Below are positions 34,030-44,169 of a stretch of 64,000 bases of DNA, in pieces (within the stretch, counting starts at the first letter, position 1; every line of letters begins with the position of its first letter). The position numbers and the translations under genes are program-made. Origin of the DNA: Virgibacillus necropolis (GTDB taxonomy: Bacteria; Bacillota; Bacilli; Bacillales; Amphibacillaceae); contig NZ_CP022437.1 of NCBI RefSeq assembly GCF_002224365.1, positions 1,116,001 through 1,180,000 of the forward strand, given 5' to 3'. A model generated the notes under the pieces. The model was not told the DNA's origin. It searched no databases and saw only the letters and a program-made list of their open reading frames with translations.

Positions 34030-34057
34030 TTAGTTGAACCAATCGGGCTTGAACGGA

Positions 34058-34335
34058 GGCCGCTGAAAAAGTTAGATATAGTACAAAATAGGAGGATCTA
34101 CCATCGCATCTTTGAATATACTTCGCGCACCTTAGGGCGAGTGTCGAGTCCCCTCGGACTGCCGTCCTGTGGGGTCTCGCCGATCTCTTACTTCCCGCAG
34201 GATAAGGAATGCTCCCCTGAAAAGGCATCGCACGAAGAAAAAGTGCTTTTCTTTTTCGAGGAGTATCCGTATATTCAAGATGCTAAGTTAAGGTGAAAAG
34301 TTAAATTTTAAAAATCCACCACTTTTTCAGTGGCC
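34058..34335. repeat. GGCC-ended palindromic element, long copy
   Basis: Ends are GGCCGCTGAAAAAGT and ACTTTTTCAGTGGCC. Inside are the GTACAAAATAGG arm, a GC-rich core (GGACTGCCGTCCTG, GGGGTCTCGCCGATCTC) and the AAAATCCACCAC arm. Compared with the copies at 37174 and 57504 it has about 60 extra bases after the core. Short open frames read through it are chance frames. The remainder of 33986-34683 holds the terminator at 34445 and the regulatory sites listed. Confidence 0.8.
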
Positions 34336-34337
34336 TC

Positions 34338-34358
34338 GGACAGGAACCTTGTCCCCGC
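34338..34358. repeat. Short GGGACA/TGTCCC-type palindrome (copy a)
   Basis: GGACAGGAACCTTGTCC next to the right end of the longer element. Further copies lie at 37156, 37396, 40312, 40377, 44871, 49079, 49125, 51812 and 52371, always between genes or at gene ends. It can form a hairpin. Confidence 0.6.
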
Positions 34359-34444
34359 TTTTTAGTTGTAGTTTAGTGACTTGCTACTCTATCTACTGGA
34401 AAGATTGTTGGATTAATTATGGCTGTTCTTGCACTAAAAATAAG

Positions 34445-34483
34445 GTAGGGAACAGCTATAATGCTGTTCGCTACTATTTTTTT
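34445..34483 (+). terminator. Rho-independent terminator upstream of the lactate permease
   Basis: GTAGGGAACAGC and GCTGTTCGCTAC pair at 11 of 12 positions, followed by a T-rich tail. No gene precedes it directly, so it may end a leader transcript or insulate the permease promoter. Confidence 0.6.
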
Positions 34484-34590
34484 GGCCGATGTAATCTTAC
34501 AACAGTCCACCTACAACCTCAACTATTTATTCAGTTACATTTTCAAAAAGGTATTGACGTCATTAGAATTTTCAAATAAGATTAAGTCAG

Positions 34591-34603
34591 GTCATCTGAT
34601 GAC
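34591..34603. promoter_or_regulatory. Palindromic operator candidate (LutR-like)
   Basis: GTCATCTGATGAC is a perfect odd palindrome about 80 bp before the lactate permease start. FadR-type GntR regulators such as LutR bind sites of this size and wording. The cognate gene at 36359 follows the permease, which supports the idea. A partial echo (GACATGTGATGACC) lies at 37112-37125 between that regulator and lutA. Confidence 0.45.
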
Positions 34604-34627
34604 TGGTCGTGTGTTTACAAGTTAAGA

Positions 34628-34641
34628 TGAAAACGCTTCAT
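34628..34641 (+). promoter_or_regulatory. Weak CcpA cre candidate before the lactate permease
   Basis: TGAAAACGCTTCAT keeps the first ten positions of the cre pattern but not the last two specified bases. It may be a weak site. Confidence 0.3.
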
Positions 34642-34683
34642 TTTTATCAAAGGGATTGTGGAAGGAGGGAGTTAAAAAAGCTT

Positions 34684-36270
34684 ATGTTATTATTTGTAGC
34701 ATTGTGCGCTATCATTGCACCATTCATATTTTTGGTACTATTACGAATGACGGCGTTAAAAGGAATGTTCTTTAGTGCTATTATTGTCATCGTGTTAGCA
34801 TTTTTGATTTGGGGAATGCCAGGAACTATTGTAATAGCATCTATTTTCCAAGGTACACATAAGGCGTTAACAATTCTATTAATTTTGTTCGGAGCGATTG
34901 TCCTTTTGAATACACTAAAACACACTGGGGCAGTTGATCGTATCAACCAAGGATTTCAAAATATCTCTGGTGATATGCGTGTCCAGGTTGTGATTGTTGC
35001 GTTTTTATTCGGTTCTCTAATTGAGGGGGCCGCTGGTTTTGGGACGCCGGCTGCCGTGACCGGACCACTGATGGTTGCCTTGGGATTCAATCCAATGGCA
35101 GCTGCTGTCTTGGCTTTAGTAGCTGATAGTTCAGCCGTTTCTTATGGAGCAGTCGGGACTCCAATTCAGGTGGGTTTATCTAATGTTCCAGGAGCGAATC
35201 TAGCACTCTTTCAGGAAGTAGGGGTACATATAGCAACGATCGATTTGATTGCAGGTACGTTTATTCCGTTTGTTCTCGTTGTTATCCTGACACTTTTTTT
35301 CGGAAAAAGAAAGGGAATAAAAGATGCCTTCACATTGTTGCCATGGACATTGGTAGTTGGAATTACATATACCGCATCCGCACTTCTTTATGCTGTATTA
35401 TTCGGGCACGAGTTTGTAGCAATCTTGGGATCGCTCACAGGTTTAGTAGTTGCAGCGTGGACTGCAAAAAAGGGATGGCTCATGCCGAAAACGGAGTGGA
35501 ATGACGCTTTACAAGAAGGCTTTGAATTAGAAACAAAAAAGTCGAATATGGGGCTGATGACAGCATGGTCTCCATACGTTGTAGTAGTCGGGTTGCTACT
35601 TATTACCCGGATCATTCCAGAAGTGAAAGAATTCACTCTCACTGCAATCGATTTCACGTGGAGCAACATTCTTGGGGTGGAAGGAATTACATCGAAATGG
35701 GAAATTTTATATTCGCCAGGTACGATATTAATTCTAGCTGCTGTTTTAGCAGTTATTATACAGCGTAAATCAATTTCCAATTTTACGAAGGCGTCGAAAG
35801 AATCATTGCTTTCCATAAAAAACGCTGGTTTGGCGTTACTATCTACGCTAGCCTTAGTACAAGTCTTCACGAACTCTGGTATGAATGCCAATGATTTCAT
35901 TAGTATGCCGCAGTATATAGCGCAGGCGCTTGCGGGTACGTTCGGCTCCATGTGGGTTTTCGTCGCACCGTTCTTAGGTGAACTTGGTGCATTCATAACG
36001 GGAAGCGCTACCGTATCGACCCTGACGTTTTCACCGATTCAATATAGTATTGCTAATCAGACAGGGATAAATACGAACATCGTTTTGGCTCTGCAAGTTA
36101 TCGGGGGTGCTGCAGGGAATATGATTTGTGTTCATAACGTTGTAGCTGCGTCCGCTGTTGTTGGGTTATCTGGAGAAGAAGGATCGATTATTCGTAAAAT
36201 GATAATACCGGCTCTGTTATATGGATTATTAGCAGGTGTTGGAGGATTCATATTACTGTCTTTCATGTAG
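34684..36270 (+). CDS. L-lactate permease (LctP/LldP family)
   Basis: A 528-residue carrier with about 13 membrane segments. The family signature GSLIEGAAGFGTPAAVTGPLM region (split here as GSLIEGAAGFGTP and AAVTGPLM) near residue 118, SSAVSYGAVGTPIQVG near 155 and VIGGAAGNMICVHNVVAA near 470 are complete. It imports L-lactate or glycolate with protons or sodium. Together with a GntR regulator and lutABC downstream it forms a lactate-use unit. ATG at 34684 is preferred; the ribosome site GGAAGGAGGGAG lies about 13 bases upstream, a little far. Upstream in-frame ATGs have no site. Confidence 0.9.
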   Translation: MLLFVALCAIIAPFIFLVLLRMTALKGMFFSAIIVIVLAFLIWGMPGTIVIASIFQGTHKALTILLILFGAIVLLNTLKHTGAVDRINQGFQNISGDMRVQVVIVAFLFGSLIEGAAGFGTPAAVTGPLMVALGFNPMAAAVLALVADSSAVSYGAVGTPIQVGLSNVPGANLALFQEVGVHIATIDLIAGTFIPFVLVVILTLFFGKRKGIKDAFTLLPWTLVVGITYTASALLYAVLFGHEFVAILGSLTGLVVAAWTAKKGWLMPKTEWNDALQEGFELETKKSNMGLMTAWSPYVVVVGLLLITRIIPEVKEFTLTAIDFTWSNILGVEGITSKWEILYSPGTILILAAVLAVIIQRKSISNFTKASKESLLSIKNAGLALLSTLALVQVFTNSGMNANDFISMPQYIAQALAGTFGSMWVFVAPFLGELGAFITGSATVSTLTFSPIQYSIANQTGINTNIVLALQVIGGAAGNMICVHNVVAASAVVGLSGEEGSIIRKMIIPALLYGLLAGVGGFILLSFM

Positions 36271-36358
36271 AAGGTGGTTTATCACAGTTCACTCTTTGAA
36301 ATTCCGTCTGTTTCCATTAAACTAGTGAATAGAAACAACGAGTAGGGGGAGGAAATTT

Positions 36359-37087
36359 GTGGGATATAAACCGATTAAGGCTAGAAAAATATATGAAGAA
36401 GTAACAGATTCACTTTTAGAGATGTTACGAACTGGTCATTTTAAACCAGGAGATAAATTGGATTCTGTCGAGCAATTGGCAAAAAACTTTAGTGTTGGGC
36501 GTTCGGCAATTAGAGAGGCGTTAAGTGGTTTGCGCGCAATGGGATTGGTGGAAATGCGCCAAGGAGAAGGAACATTTATTACACTTTTTGACGCATCTAA
36601 GTTTTCGCTTCCAATAGCCACTGCTTTGCTAATGAAACGAGAAGACATCAAAGAACTGTCTGAAGTACGAAAAATACTAGAGGTAGGCGCGGCAGGCTCG
36701 GCTTGTAAGAACCATCAGGCTGAAGACTTAATACCAATTGAAAGAGCATTGCAAGCCATGCATGATGCTAATGGGGAAGGCGAAATTGGTGAGAAGGCAG
36801 ATTTGGATTTTCATTTAGCAATTGCCAATGCTACACATAACCAGATGTTAATAAACTTAATGAGCAGTGTATCGGATATCATGGTTGAATCGATGCGAGA
36901 AACGCGAAGACTGCTATTGTATTCGGAAAAAAGGATGGCCACGTTATATAGGGAGCATCAACTGATTTTTGAAGCGATAAAATCAGGAGATTCTGAGAAG
37001 GCTCAAAAATATATGTTTGATCATCTGATTAAGGTAGAGAATATATTATCCGAATACCTGGACTACGAGAGCAAGAAGGAACTTTAA
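36359..37087 (+). CDS. GntR/FadR-family regulator (LutR-like)
   Basis: A 242-residue regulator. A winged helix-turn-helix (LAKNFSVGRSAIREALSGLR and VEMRQGEGTFI, residues about 38-76) is followed by an all-helical FCD ligand domain with the metal-binding His/Asp pattern (DLDFHLAIANATHNQ near 148). It starts with GTG after GGGGGAGG. Placed between the lactate permease and lutABC on the same strand, it most likely represses both in the absence of lactate, as LutR does in Bacillus. Confidence 0.85.
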   Translation: MGYKPIKARKIYEEVTDSLLEMLRTGHFKPGDKLDSVEQLAKNFSVGRSAIREALSGLRAMGLVEMRQGEGTFITLFDASKFSLPIATALLMKREDIKELSEVRKILEVGAAGSACKNHQAEDLIPIERALQAMHDANGEGEIGEKADLDFHLAIANATHNQMLINLMSSVSDIMVESMRETRRLLLYSEKRMATLYREHQLIFEAIKSGDSEKAQKYMFDHLIKVENILSEYLDYESKKEL

Positions 37088-37173
37088 TAAAGTACAGTTT
37101 TTTTAAAATTAGACATGTGATGACCTGTTGTTTAAAGAGTTATCGGAAGCAATTTGGGACAAGGAACCTGTCC

Positions 37174-37395
37174 GAGGCCGCTGAAAAAGTGGTGGATTTT
37201 AAAAATTTAACTTTTCACTTTAACTTAGCATCCTCGAATATACGGAGACTCCTGCGGGAAGTAAGAGATCGGCGAGACCCCGCAGGACGGCAGTCCGAGG
37301 AGGCTCGCCACTCGCCCGCGGAAAGCGTAGTATATTCGAGGATGCGTCGGTAGATCCACCTATTTTGTACTATACTTAACTTTTTCAGTGACCTT
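37174..37395. repeat. GGCC-ended palindromic element inserted in a short palindrome before lutA
   Basis: A 222-bp element, inverted relative to the copy at 34058. It is flanked on both sides by AACCTGTCC (37165-37173 and 37396-37404), a 9-bp target duplication. The target was one of the short GGGACA/TGTCCC palindromes, whose halves now lie at 37156-37173 and 37396-37415. The insertion fills the leader between the regulator gene and lutA, so lutA must be read through it or from a promoter inside it. Confidence 0.8.
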
Positions 37396-37437
37396 AACCT
37401 GTCCCTATGTCCCGCATAATAAAGGAGTGAATGGATC

Positions 37438-38157
37438 ATGAAAGTATCTTTATTTATCACTTGTCTCGGGGAAATGTTTTATCAGGACGTCGCAAAAGAT
37501 GTGGTTGAAGTTCTAGAGAGACTTGGCTGTGAAATTGATTTGCCACAAGGACAGATATGTTGTGGCCAGCCCGCATACAATAGTGGTTATAGAAAAGATG
37601 CGCAAAAAGCGGCAAAACAGATGATTACAAGTTTTGAAGACGCTACGTATATTGTTACCCCTTCAGGTTCTTGTGCAGCAATGTTTAAAGAGTATCCTGA
37701 TCTGTTTAAAGAGGACAAAGAATGGCAGGAAAGAGCCCAAGCTGTTGCAGATCATACATACGAGTTCACCCAGTTCATTGTCAATGTTTTGGGTGTGGAG
37801 GATGTAGGAGCTATTTATCCTGCGCGAGCTACCTACCATACCTCGTGTCATATGATTCGATTATTGCAAGAGACAGAAGCGCCATTTAAACTATTAAAAA
37901 ATGTAAAAGGTCTTGAATTACTCCCACTTGAAAATAGCTATGATTGTTGTGGTTTCGGGGGAACGTTTGCAGTGAAAATGGTACCGATTTCAGAACAAAT
38001 GGTGGATGAAAAAATCAGGCATGTTGAGGAATCCACAGCTGAAGTGTTGATTGCAGCTGATGGTGGATGTCTCATGAATATAAAAGGACGAATTGATCGC
38101 AAGGAAAAACCAATTGAAGTGAAGCATATCGCTCAAATATTAAATTCGCGAGCTTAA
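37438..38157 (+). CDS. lutA: Lactate utilisation protein A
   Basis: A 239-residue protein with two CCG domains ([10 protein letters not shown] near residue 41 and [10 protein letters not shown] near 179), the length and wording of LutA. It is part of the LutABC iron-sulphur complex that oxidises L-lactate to pyruvate in Bacillus. AAAGGAG lies ten bases before the ATG. The next gene begins 14 bp after its stop. Confidence 0.93.
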   Translation: MKVSLFITCLGEMFYQDVAKDVVEVLERLGCEIDLPQGQICCGQPAYNSGYRKDAQKAAKQMITSFEDATYIVTPSGSCAAMFKEYPDLFKEDKEWQERAQAVADHTYEFTQFIVNVLGVEDVGAIYPARATYHTSCHMIRLLQETEAPFKLLKNVKGLELLPLENSYDCCGFGGTFAVKMVPISEQMVDEKIRHVEESTAEVLIAADGGCLMNIKGRIDRKEKPIEVKHIAQILNSRA

Positions 38158-38171
38158 GGGAGGTAGTATAA

Positions 38172-39605
38172 ATGCCAATGAAGATTGGAGAAAAGCCATT
38201 TTTTGATAGAGTGGATGACGCCTTAGATGATGACTTTATGCGTAATGCTATGGCTTCCGCTCAAGATAGATTGCGAGATAAAAAGCTTGATATTACAGAA
38301 AGAGATGACCAGATAGGTGATTGGGAGGAATGGCGTAGTGCGGGCGCAGAAATTCGCAGGCATACGTTAGAAAACCTTGACTTTTATCTTGATCAATTAA
38401 GCGAAAACTTTGCTGAAAAAGGCGGGCATGTTTATTTTGCCAAAACGGCTGAAGATGCTAATCGTTATATTCAAGACGTTGCCAAGAAGAAAAATGCGAA
38501 ACATGTGACCAAGGCGAAGTCAATGGTTACGGAAGAAATAGGTCTAAATGAAGCACTGGAAGAAGTTGGTTGTCACGTTCATGAAACTGATTTGGCTGAA
38601 TATATTTTGCAAATAGATGATAAAGATCGCCCTTCACATATTGTTGTTCCTTCACTCCATAAAAATAAAGGACAAATTCGGGATACCTTTCAGGAAAAGG
38701 CAGGTTACACCGGTACCGAAGAACCGGGGGAGTTAACTGCTTTCGCACGCAGTCAGCTTCGTGAGGTATTTATGGAAGCTGATATTGGGATTACAGGTTG
38801 TAACTTTGCGGTTGCGGAGTCTGGTTCTATTTCCCTCGTAACCAATGAAGGGAATGCGAACATGGTTACAACCTATCCTGATACACAGATAACAGTGATG
38901 GGAATGGAGCGTCTGGTTCCAACTTGGGAGGAACTTGATGTCTTAATAAATTTGTTAAGCAGAAGCGCTGTGGGGCAAAAGATAACCACGTATGTAACGA
39001 ATTTGACTCCTGATGTGGACGAAGGTTGTGTTGATGCACCAAAGGATTTTCATCTTGTCATTTTGGATGCTGGACGTTCGAATGCACTAGGGACTGAGTT
39101 TCAATCGGCCCTTCATTGTATACGGTGCGCGGCTTGCGTAAATGTTTGTCCAGTTTATCGACAAATTGGTGGGCATGCTTACGGGTCGATTTATCAAGGT
39201 CCAATTGGCGCTGTACTTTCCCCCATTCTTGGAGGCTACGAGGAATATGGTGAACTCCCTTTTGCTTCGAGTCTTTGTGCAGCCTGTACCGAAGCCTGTC
39301 CGGTTAAAATTCCACTTCATGAACAGTTGATTAGACATCGGGAAAATTATGTAGCCGAACAAGGAAATGCCAAAACGAGCGAAAAGATGGCCATGAAAGC
39401 ATTTGGAGTCGGTGCAAGTACACCTTCTCTTTTTCAGATAGCTGTAAAAGGTGCGCCAACGTTTATGAAACCATTAGTAAGAGATGGAAGTATTTCGAAA
39501 GGTCCAGGTCCAATGAAGCCGTGGACAGCTATTCGTGAATTTCCTGCTCCAGGTAAAGACAATTTTAGAAGCTGGTTTAAGGAACACAAAAAAGGGAGGA
39601 AGTAG
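38172..39605 (+). CDS. lutB: Lactate utilisation protein B
   Basis: A 477-residue iron-sulphur protein. An LUD domain (through about residue 300, with [20 protein letters not shown] near 213) is followed by two 4Fe-4S motifs, [14 protein letters not shown] near 316 and [12 protein letters not shown] near 376. A C-terminal DUF3390-like tail with PSLFQ and FRSWFK follows. This is the electron-transfer core of the LutABC complex. The start follows AAGGGAGG. The length equals that of Bacillus LutB. Confidence 0.94.
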   Translation: MPMKIGEKPFFDRVDDALDDDFMRNAMASAQDRLRDKKLDITERDDQIGDWEEWRSAGAEIRRHTLENLDFYLDQLSENFAEKGGHVYFAKTAEDANRYIQDVAKKKNAKHVTKAKSMVTEEIGLNEALEEVGCHVHETDLAEYILQIDDKDRPSHIVVPSLHKNKGQIRDTFQEKAGYTGTEEPGELTAFARSQLREVFMEADIGITGCNFAVAESGSISLVTNEGNANMVTTYPDTQITVMGMERLVPTWEELDVLINLLSRSAVGQKITTYVTNLTPDVDEGCVDAPKDFHLVILDAGRSNALGTEFQSALHCIRCAACVNVCPVYRQIGGHAYGSIYQGPIGAVLSPILGGYEEYGELPFASSLCAACTEACPVKIPLHEQLIRHRENYVAEQGNAKTSEKMAMKAFGVGASTPSLFQIAVKGAPTFMKPLVRDGSISKGPGPMKPWTAIREFPAPGKDNFRSWFKEHKKGRK

Positions 39606-39608
39606 CCA

Positions 39609-40310
39609 ATGGCCAAAGGAATGATACACAATAAAGACCTTTTTTTAAATCAAATTGCCAATAAGCTTGGACGTGAACGCAAAGACCATGTGTCTATTCC
39701 AACGTGGAAACATCAACCACAATGGGAAGTCTCCAAAAACGATTCTCCAGAGGATTTATTGGCTGCTTTCCGAGAAAACAGTAAAGCTAAAAATGCTGAG
39801 GTTGTAGAAACAGACAAATCTATGCTTCTTGAAACGATACAAAAGGTTATAAAGGAATATGGTGGAGGGTCTATCGTAACAACCAAAGATGCTAGATTTG
39901 CAGAACACGGGATTACATCTGCATTTGATAACGAGCAAACACACATATGGGACACAGCATTAGGCCAAGAAAATATTAAAAAGGCTAAAGAAGCTAACTT
40001 GGGAATCTTTTTCAGTGATAAAAGCTTGGCTGAGTCAGGTACGGTTGTCCAATTTAATGATAAGGATATTGCTCGTTCCGTAAGTCTGTTGCCGATTACT
40101 TATGTTGCCATCGTGCCAAAATCATCTATTGTACCTCGAATGACGCAAGTTACACGTGAAATTCATAAACGAGTAGAAGCTGGCAAGGACCTTCCAACGT
40201 GTGTCAATTTTATTTCAGGGCCAAGTAACAGTGCTGATATTGAAATGGACATCGTAGTTGGGGTGCATGGACCAGTTAAGGCAGTGTATCTATTGGTAGT
40301 GGATCGATAG
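39609..40310 (+). CDS. lutC: Lactate utilisation protein C
   Basis: A 233-residue LUD-domain protein. The conserved AESGTVVQFNDKDIARSVSL near residue 138 and ISGPSNSADIEMDIVVGVHG near 200 are the family marks. It is the third subunit of the lactate oxidation complex. It follows lutB after 3 bp, with GGGAGGA inside the lutB end serving as its ribosome site. The gene ends against a repeat cluster. Confidence 0.94.
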   Translation: MAKGMIHNKDLFLNQIANKLGRERKDHVSIPTWKHQPQWEVSKNDSPEDLLAAFRENSKAKNAEVVETDKSMLLETIQKVIKEYGGGSIVTTKDARFAEHGITSAFDNEQTHIWDTALGQENIKKAKEANLGIFFSDKSLAESGTVVQFNDKDIARSVSLLPITYVAIVPKSSIVPRMTQVTREIHKRVEAGKDLPTCVNFISGPSNSADIEMDIVVGVHGPVKAVYLLVVDR

Positions 40311-40311
40311 G

Positions 40312-40396
40312 GGGACGAGGGGACAGGGCCACTGAAAAAGTGGTGGATTTTAAAAATTTAACTTTTCAGTGTCCTCAACCTGTCCCTATGTCCCGT
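40312..40396. repeat. Short palindrome holding a 50-bp relic of the GGCC-ended element
   Basis: GGGGACGAGGGGACAGG on the left and AACCTGTCCCTATGTCCCG on the right are halves of the short palindrome. Between them at 40327-40376 lie the fused ends of the GGCC-ended element (GGCCACTGAAAAAGTGG to AACTTTTCAGTGTCC). The right half overlaps the end of the LysR gene and supplies its last codons and stop. The structure can act as a terminator for both lutC and the LysR gene. Confidence 0.65.
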
Positions 40397-41270
40397 ATGA
40401 TTCCGACATGGCGATAAATTCGCGTACAGCATAGGGTAGGTAATGGTTCTTTCTCCAGATCATGCCTAATTCCAAATTAACAATGGGTTTGTTAAAAGGA
40501 ATGGCAATAATTTCTTCATTGTTAATCTGGCTACAAATTTTACTTGGTAATAAGGCAACACCTAATTTTGCTTCAACCATTTCAACCATAAAGTCTTTTT
40601 GTGAGCTTTCACAGACGACATTCGGATAAAATCCATGTTTTTCGCAAGCGTCAATAATACTGTCATGTAGAGAGAAATCATGGCGGTATAAAATAAATGG
40701 TTCTTTTTCGATATGTGAAAATTCAATGGCCTTTTTTACGGCTAAAGGATTGTCTTTTTGCACAATAAGCATTAACGGATCTTTTAATAGTTTAACCGTT
40801 TCAAAATTTTCTTTTTGAATGGGCAGATTACAAACTAAACCAATATCCAATGTTCCTTCATCAACGCCATGTTTAATTTTATTACTGCCAACTTCCGTTA
40901 ATATCAATTCAATGGAAGGATAGGTTTCTTTGTATTTGCTTATTAATTTTGAAAAAAATGCGGCACCTATAATCGGGGGAATTCCAATCTTTATCTCCCC
41001 TTTTTTTAAATCAATGACATCGTTTAGTTCAGATGTTAGATTTTCAAAAGCATGAAGAACATTTTTGGCATTAACTAAAAGTGCCTTTCCTGCATCAGTT
41101 AGATCCAATTGTTTAGCTCCTCTATAAAAAAGTGGAGCACCGATCTCAGTCTCAAGGTTCTTAATGGTTTTGCTTAATGATGGCTGGGAAATATGAAGAG
41201 TTGAGGCTGCTTTCGTGAAATTCGACTGCTTGGCAACTTCTGCAAAATATTCTATCTGTCTTATGTCCAT
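40386..41270 (-). CDS. LysR-family transcriptional regulator
   Basis: A 294-residue LysR protein. The N-terminal winged helix reads FAEVAKQSNFTKAASTLHIS and then QPSLSKTIKNLE, followed by a two-lobe effector domain. The start at 41270 follows GAAAGGGTG; longer readings begin upstream without a site. It is divergent from malate synthase G with 154 bp between, so it probably regulates that gene in response to a metabolite, as CcpC/CitR-type proteins do for citrate-cycle genes. The last residues (YGT) and the stop are encoded by the short repeat at its 3' end. Confidence 0.88.
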   Translation of the reverse strand: MDIRQIEYFAEVAKQSNFTKAASTLHISQPSLSKTIKNLETEIGAPLFYRGAKQLDLTDAGKALLVNAKNVLHAFENLTSELNDVIDLKKGEIKIGIPPIIGAAFFSKLISKYKETYPSIELILTEVGSNKIKHGVDEGTLDIGLVCNLPIQKENFETVKLLKDPLMLIVQKDNPLAVKKAIEFSHIEKEPFILYRHDFSLHDSIIDACEKHGFYPNVVCESSQKDFMVEMVEAKLGVALLPSKICSQINNEEIIAIPFNKPIVNLELGMIWRKNHYLPYAVREFIAMSESYGT

Positions 41271-41424
41271 TATAGGCACCCTTTCAAAACTATAATGTGT
41301 ACTATCCTTAGTATACGGTAAAGTATAGCCAAAAGGAATAGTGTTCATGCAAAACATGTATTTTAGTTTCTAACCTGCCTTGTAATAGAATAGTAGATAG
41401 ATGAAGTAAAGGGAGGAATTATGA

Positions 41425-43608
41425 ATGGCGGATTACGTGAAAACGGGCAATCTTCAGGTTGCAAAAGAGCTTTATGATTTTGTCAATTCGGAAGCGCTTC
41501 CAAAAACAGGCCTTGATAGAGAAACGTTTTGGACGGATTTAGGGAAGCTTGTCTCTGATTTAACTCCGAAAAACAAAGCATTGTTAGTAGAACGTGATGA
41601 ATATCAAAAGAAAATTGATGCATGGCATAAAGAAAATAATGCATTTGACTTTGACTCGTACAAAGCATTTTTGGAGCGTATCGGTTACTTGGAGCCTGAG
41701 GTAGAAGATTTTGATATTACGACAGAGAATATTGACGATGTCATTACGCTTCAAGCAGGACCACAGCTTGTTGTGCCAATTGATAATTCGCGCTATGCAA
41801 TCAATGCTGCCAACGCTCGCTGGGGTTCACTTTATGATGCCTTATACGGAACGGATGCAATAAGTGAAGAAAACGGCGCTGAGAAAGCAGGTTCATACAA
41901 CCCTGTTCGCGGGAAAAAAGTCATTGCTTTTGCAAAAAAATTCCTTGATGATAATGTACCGCTTAAGTCATCATCACATACAGAAGCAACAAAGTATACA
42001 ATCATTGACGGGAAGTTGGAAGTAACACTGAAAAACGGTGAAACAACTGGACTTAAGGAGACTTCTCTATTTGCTGGTTACCAAGGGCAGACGGATGAGC
42101 CTAGAGCTATCCTGCTTAAAAATAACGGATTACATTTTGAAATTCAAATCGACCGCAATCACCCAATTGGAAGAACGGACGAAGCAGGCGTGAAAGACGT
42201 TTACTTAGAGTCCGCAACTTCAAGCATTATGGATTGTGAAGATTCGGTAGCGGCTGTCGATGCTGAGGATAAAACGCTCTTATACCGTAACTGGCTTGGC
42301 CTGAACAGGGGAGATTTAACTTCTATATTTACTAAAGGTGGAAAAGAAGTGACACGTACATTAAACCCTGATCGTACTTACTCTGGCCCGAACGGTGAAG
42401 AGGTCGTGCTTACTGGTCGTGTACTTATGTTTATCCGAAATGTCGGTCACTTAATGACGAACAATGCGATTCTAGATGAAAACGGACAAGAAATTCCTGA
42501 AGGCATTATGGACGGGGTGTTTACAAGCTTAATGGCTAAACACGGACTTTTAGGCAAAGGAACCTATCAAAATTCTAAGGAAGGCTCTGTTTATATCGTT
42601 AAGCCGAAAATGCACGGTTCAAAAGAAGCTGCCTTCGCGAATGAATTATTTAACCGTGTAGAAGATATGCTTGATATGAGGCGCAATACGCTTAAAATTG
42701 GTTTAATGGATGAAGAGCGCCGTACAAGCTTGAACTTGAAAAACAGTATAAACGAGGTAAAAGAAAGAATCGTTTTCATAAACACAGGATTCTTAGACCG
42801 TACAGGAGATGAGATTCATACATCAATGGAAGCAGGTCCGATGATCCGCAAAGGTGAAATGAAATCATCGACTTGGCTGAATGCCTATGAGAAGAATAAC
42901 GTACGTGTTGGCTTAGATACTGGTTTAAAAGGAAAAGCGCAAATCGGCAAAGGAATGTGGGCAATGCCGGATATGATGGCTGATATGCTTGAACAAAAAG
43001 TGGGTCATTTAAAAGCAGGTGGAAACACGGCTTGGGTTCCATCGCCAACGGCAGCGACCTTGCACGCGCTTCACTACCATGAAATTGATGTGAGAAAAGT
43101 TCAAGAAGAAATTGCTAAAGAGGTAAAAAATTACCGCGATGGGATTTTACAAATTCCAGTTGCAGAAAACAAAAACTGGTCGGTAGCGGAAATTCAAAAG
43201 GAGCTTGATAACAGCGCGCAAACATTGCTCGGTTACGTTGTTCGTTGGGTTGAGCAAGGTGTAGGCTGTTCGAAAGTTCCTGATATTAACAATGTAGCAC
43301 TTATGGAAGACCGCGCAACATTGCGTATTTCGAGCCAAATGATAGCCAATTGGCTTCACCATGGTATTTGTACAAAAGAACAAACGCTAGATACGCTAGA
43401 GCGCATGGCAAAAATCGTTGACGAGCAAAATGCAGGAGATGAGTTATACCGTCCAATGGCGTCTAACTTTGACGATTCAGTCGCTTTCCAAGCAGCTTGT
43501 GACCTTGTATTCAAAGGAAAAGAGCAGCCGAGCGGTTACACAGAACCAATTCTTCACCGTCGTCGCCTTGAAGCAAAAGAAAAGTACGCTCTTAATAAAT
43601 CGAGATAA
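41425..43608 (+). CDS. glcB: Malate synthase G
   Basis: A 727-residue protein, the normal length of the monomeric G form. The inserted alpha/beta domain lies between about residues 130 and 300, and the barrel motifs include the [13 protein letters not shown] region near 270, [17 protein letters not shown] near 390, and the catalytic [13 protein letters not shown] near 463. It joins glyoxylate to acetyl-CoA to make malate. In this island it follows from glycolate oxidation by GlcDEF. AAAGGGAGGAATTATGA precedes the ATG at 41425. Confidence 0.95.
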   Translation: MADYVKTGNLQVAKELYDFVNSEALPKTGLDRETFWTDLGKLVSDLTPKNKALLVERDEYQKKIDAWHKENNAFDFDSYKAFLERIGYLEPEVEDFDITTENIDDVITLQAGPQLVVPIDNSRYAINAANARWGSLYDALYGTDAISEENGAEKAGSYNPVRGKKVIAFAKKFLDDNVPLKSSSHTEATKYTIIDGKLEVTLKNGETTGLKETSLFAGYQGQTDEPRAILLKNNGLHFEIQIDRNHPIGRTDEAGVKDVYLESATSSIMDCEDSVAAVDAEDKTLLYRNWLGLNRGDLTSIFTKGGKEVTRTLNPDRTYSGPNGEEVVLTGRVLMFIRNVGHLMTNNAILDENGQEIPEGIMDGVFTSLMAKHGLLGKGTYQNSKEGSVYIVKPKMHGSKEAAFANELFNRVEDMLDMRRNTLKIGLMDEERRTSLNLKNSINEVKERIVFINTGFLDRTGDEIHTSMEAGPMIRKGEMKSSTWLNAYEKNNVRVGLDTGLKGKAQIGKGMWAMPDMMADMLEQKVGHLKAGGNTAWVPSPTAATLHALHYHEIDVRKVQEEIAKEVKNYRDGILQIPVAENKNWSVAEIQKELDNSAQTLLGYVVRWVEQGVGCSKVPDINNVALMEDRATLRISSQMIANWLHHGICTKEQTLDTLERMAKIVDEQNAGDELYRPMASNFDDSVAFQAACDLVFKGKEQPSGYTEPILHRRRLEAKEKYALNKSR

Positions 43609-43646
43609 GGCAAGGTGACTGACTTCAGGGTCCGTACCATCGGAAT

Positions 43647-43690
43647 AAGTAAGAGGGCTATTACTTTATGATAGTAAGTCCCTCTCGCTT
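43647..43690. terminator. Hairpin after malate synthase G
   Basis: AAGTAAGAGGG and CCCTCTCGCTT pair with one wobble and one mismatch. The T-tract is poor (CTTCTTCC), so termination is plausible but not strong. Confidence 0.5.
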
Positions 43691-44074
43691 CTTCCGGTAT
43701 ATCTCTTTGCCAAGGCTCTTAATGCAGAAGCGGAGTCTAACGTATAACCAAAAAATATAACCCAATTTTGGACATCCAAACATCACCCTCTGTTTCGCTT
43801 CATTCACCATACCAGTCAAAGAAATATGAAGAACTGTGTTATATAATAAAAATACCTTTCCTGAGTTAATTGCACATGGCAAATTGACCAATGTTCATAT
43901 AGGAACCAAAACTTTTAAGGGAATAGCTATGTATCAAACTGTTAAATCAATCCACTTCTTCAGAAACTATTGCAGAAAACGATGTCTCCCTTCACTTTTG
44001 TCGAATTGGATAGAAAAAAACCACATTAAGGAAATACCTGTAGTATGATATTTCTGATTTTTTAAAATAATATC
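43691..44074. other. Intergenic stretch without a recognised gene
   Basis: Open frames of 70-76 codons exist on both strands here, but they lack ribosome sites and show no family resemblance. Base composition is typical of spacer. It may hold decayed sequence. Confidence 0.4.
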
Positions 44075-44105
44075 TTGACATTGTTATAGTACATTGATTT
44101 AATAT
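44075..44105 (+). promoter_or_regulatory. Promoter of the second GntR regulator and glc operon
   Basis: A perfect TTGACA at 44075-44080 is followed after 19 bp by TAATAT. Just downstream (44113-44130) GTCAGATATCAGATAA may be an operator, being where FadR-type proteins bind their own promoters. The -10 spacing is longer than ideal. Confidence 0.45.
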
Positions 44106-44169
44106 AGATGAAGTTGTCAGATATCAGATAAGTAAACTACCTTACTAATAAAACAGAGGGGGTATTCCA

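Noticed and set aside
34027-34296. 89-codon frame
   Set aside because: It reads through the palindromic element and overlaps the reverse-strand frame of the same repeat; similar chance frames occur in the other copies.
35388-35996. 202-codon frame on the minus strand
   Set aside because: It is the reverse of the lactate permease gene and has no start context.
43661-44048. Frames of 70-76 codons in the glcB-GntR gap
   Set aside because: I considered transposase debris, but no recognisable motif, ribosome site or inverted repeat supports it.
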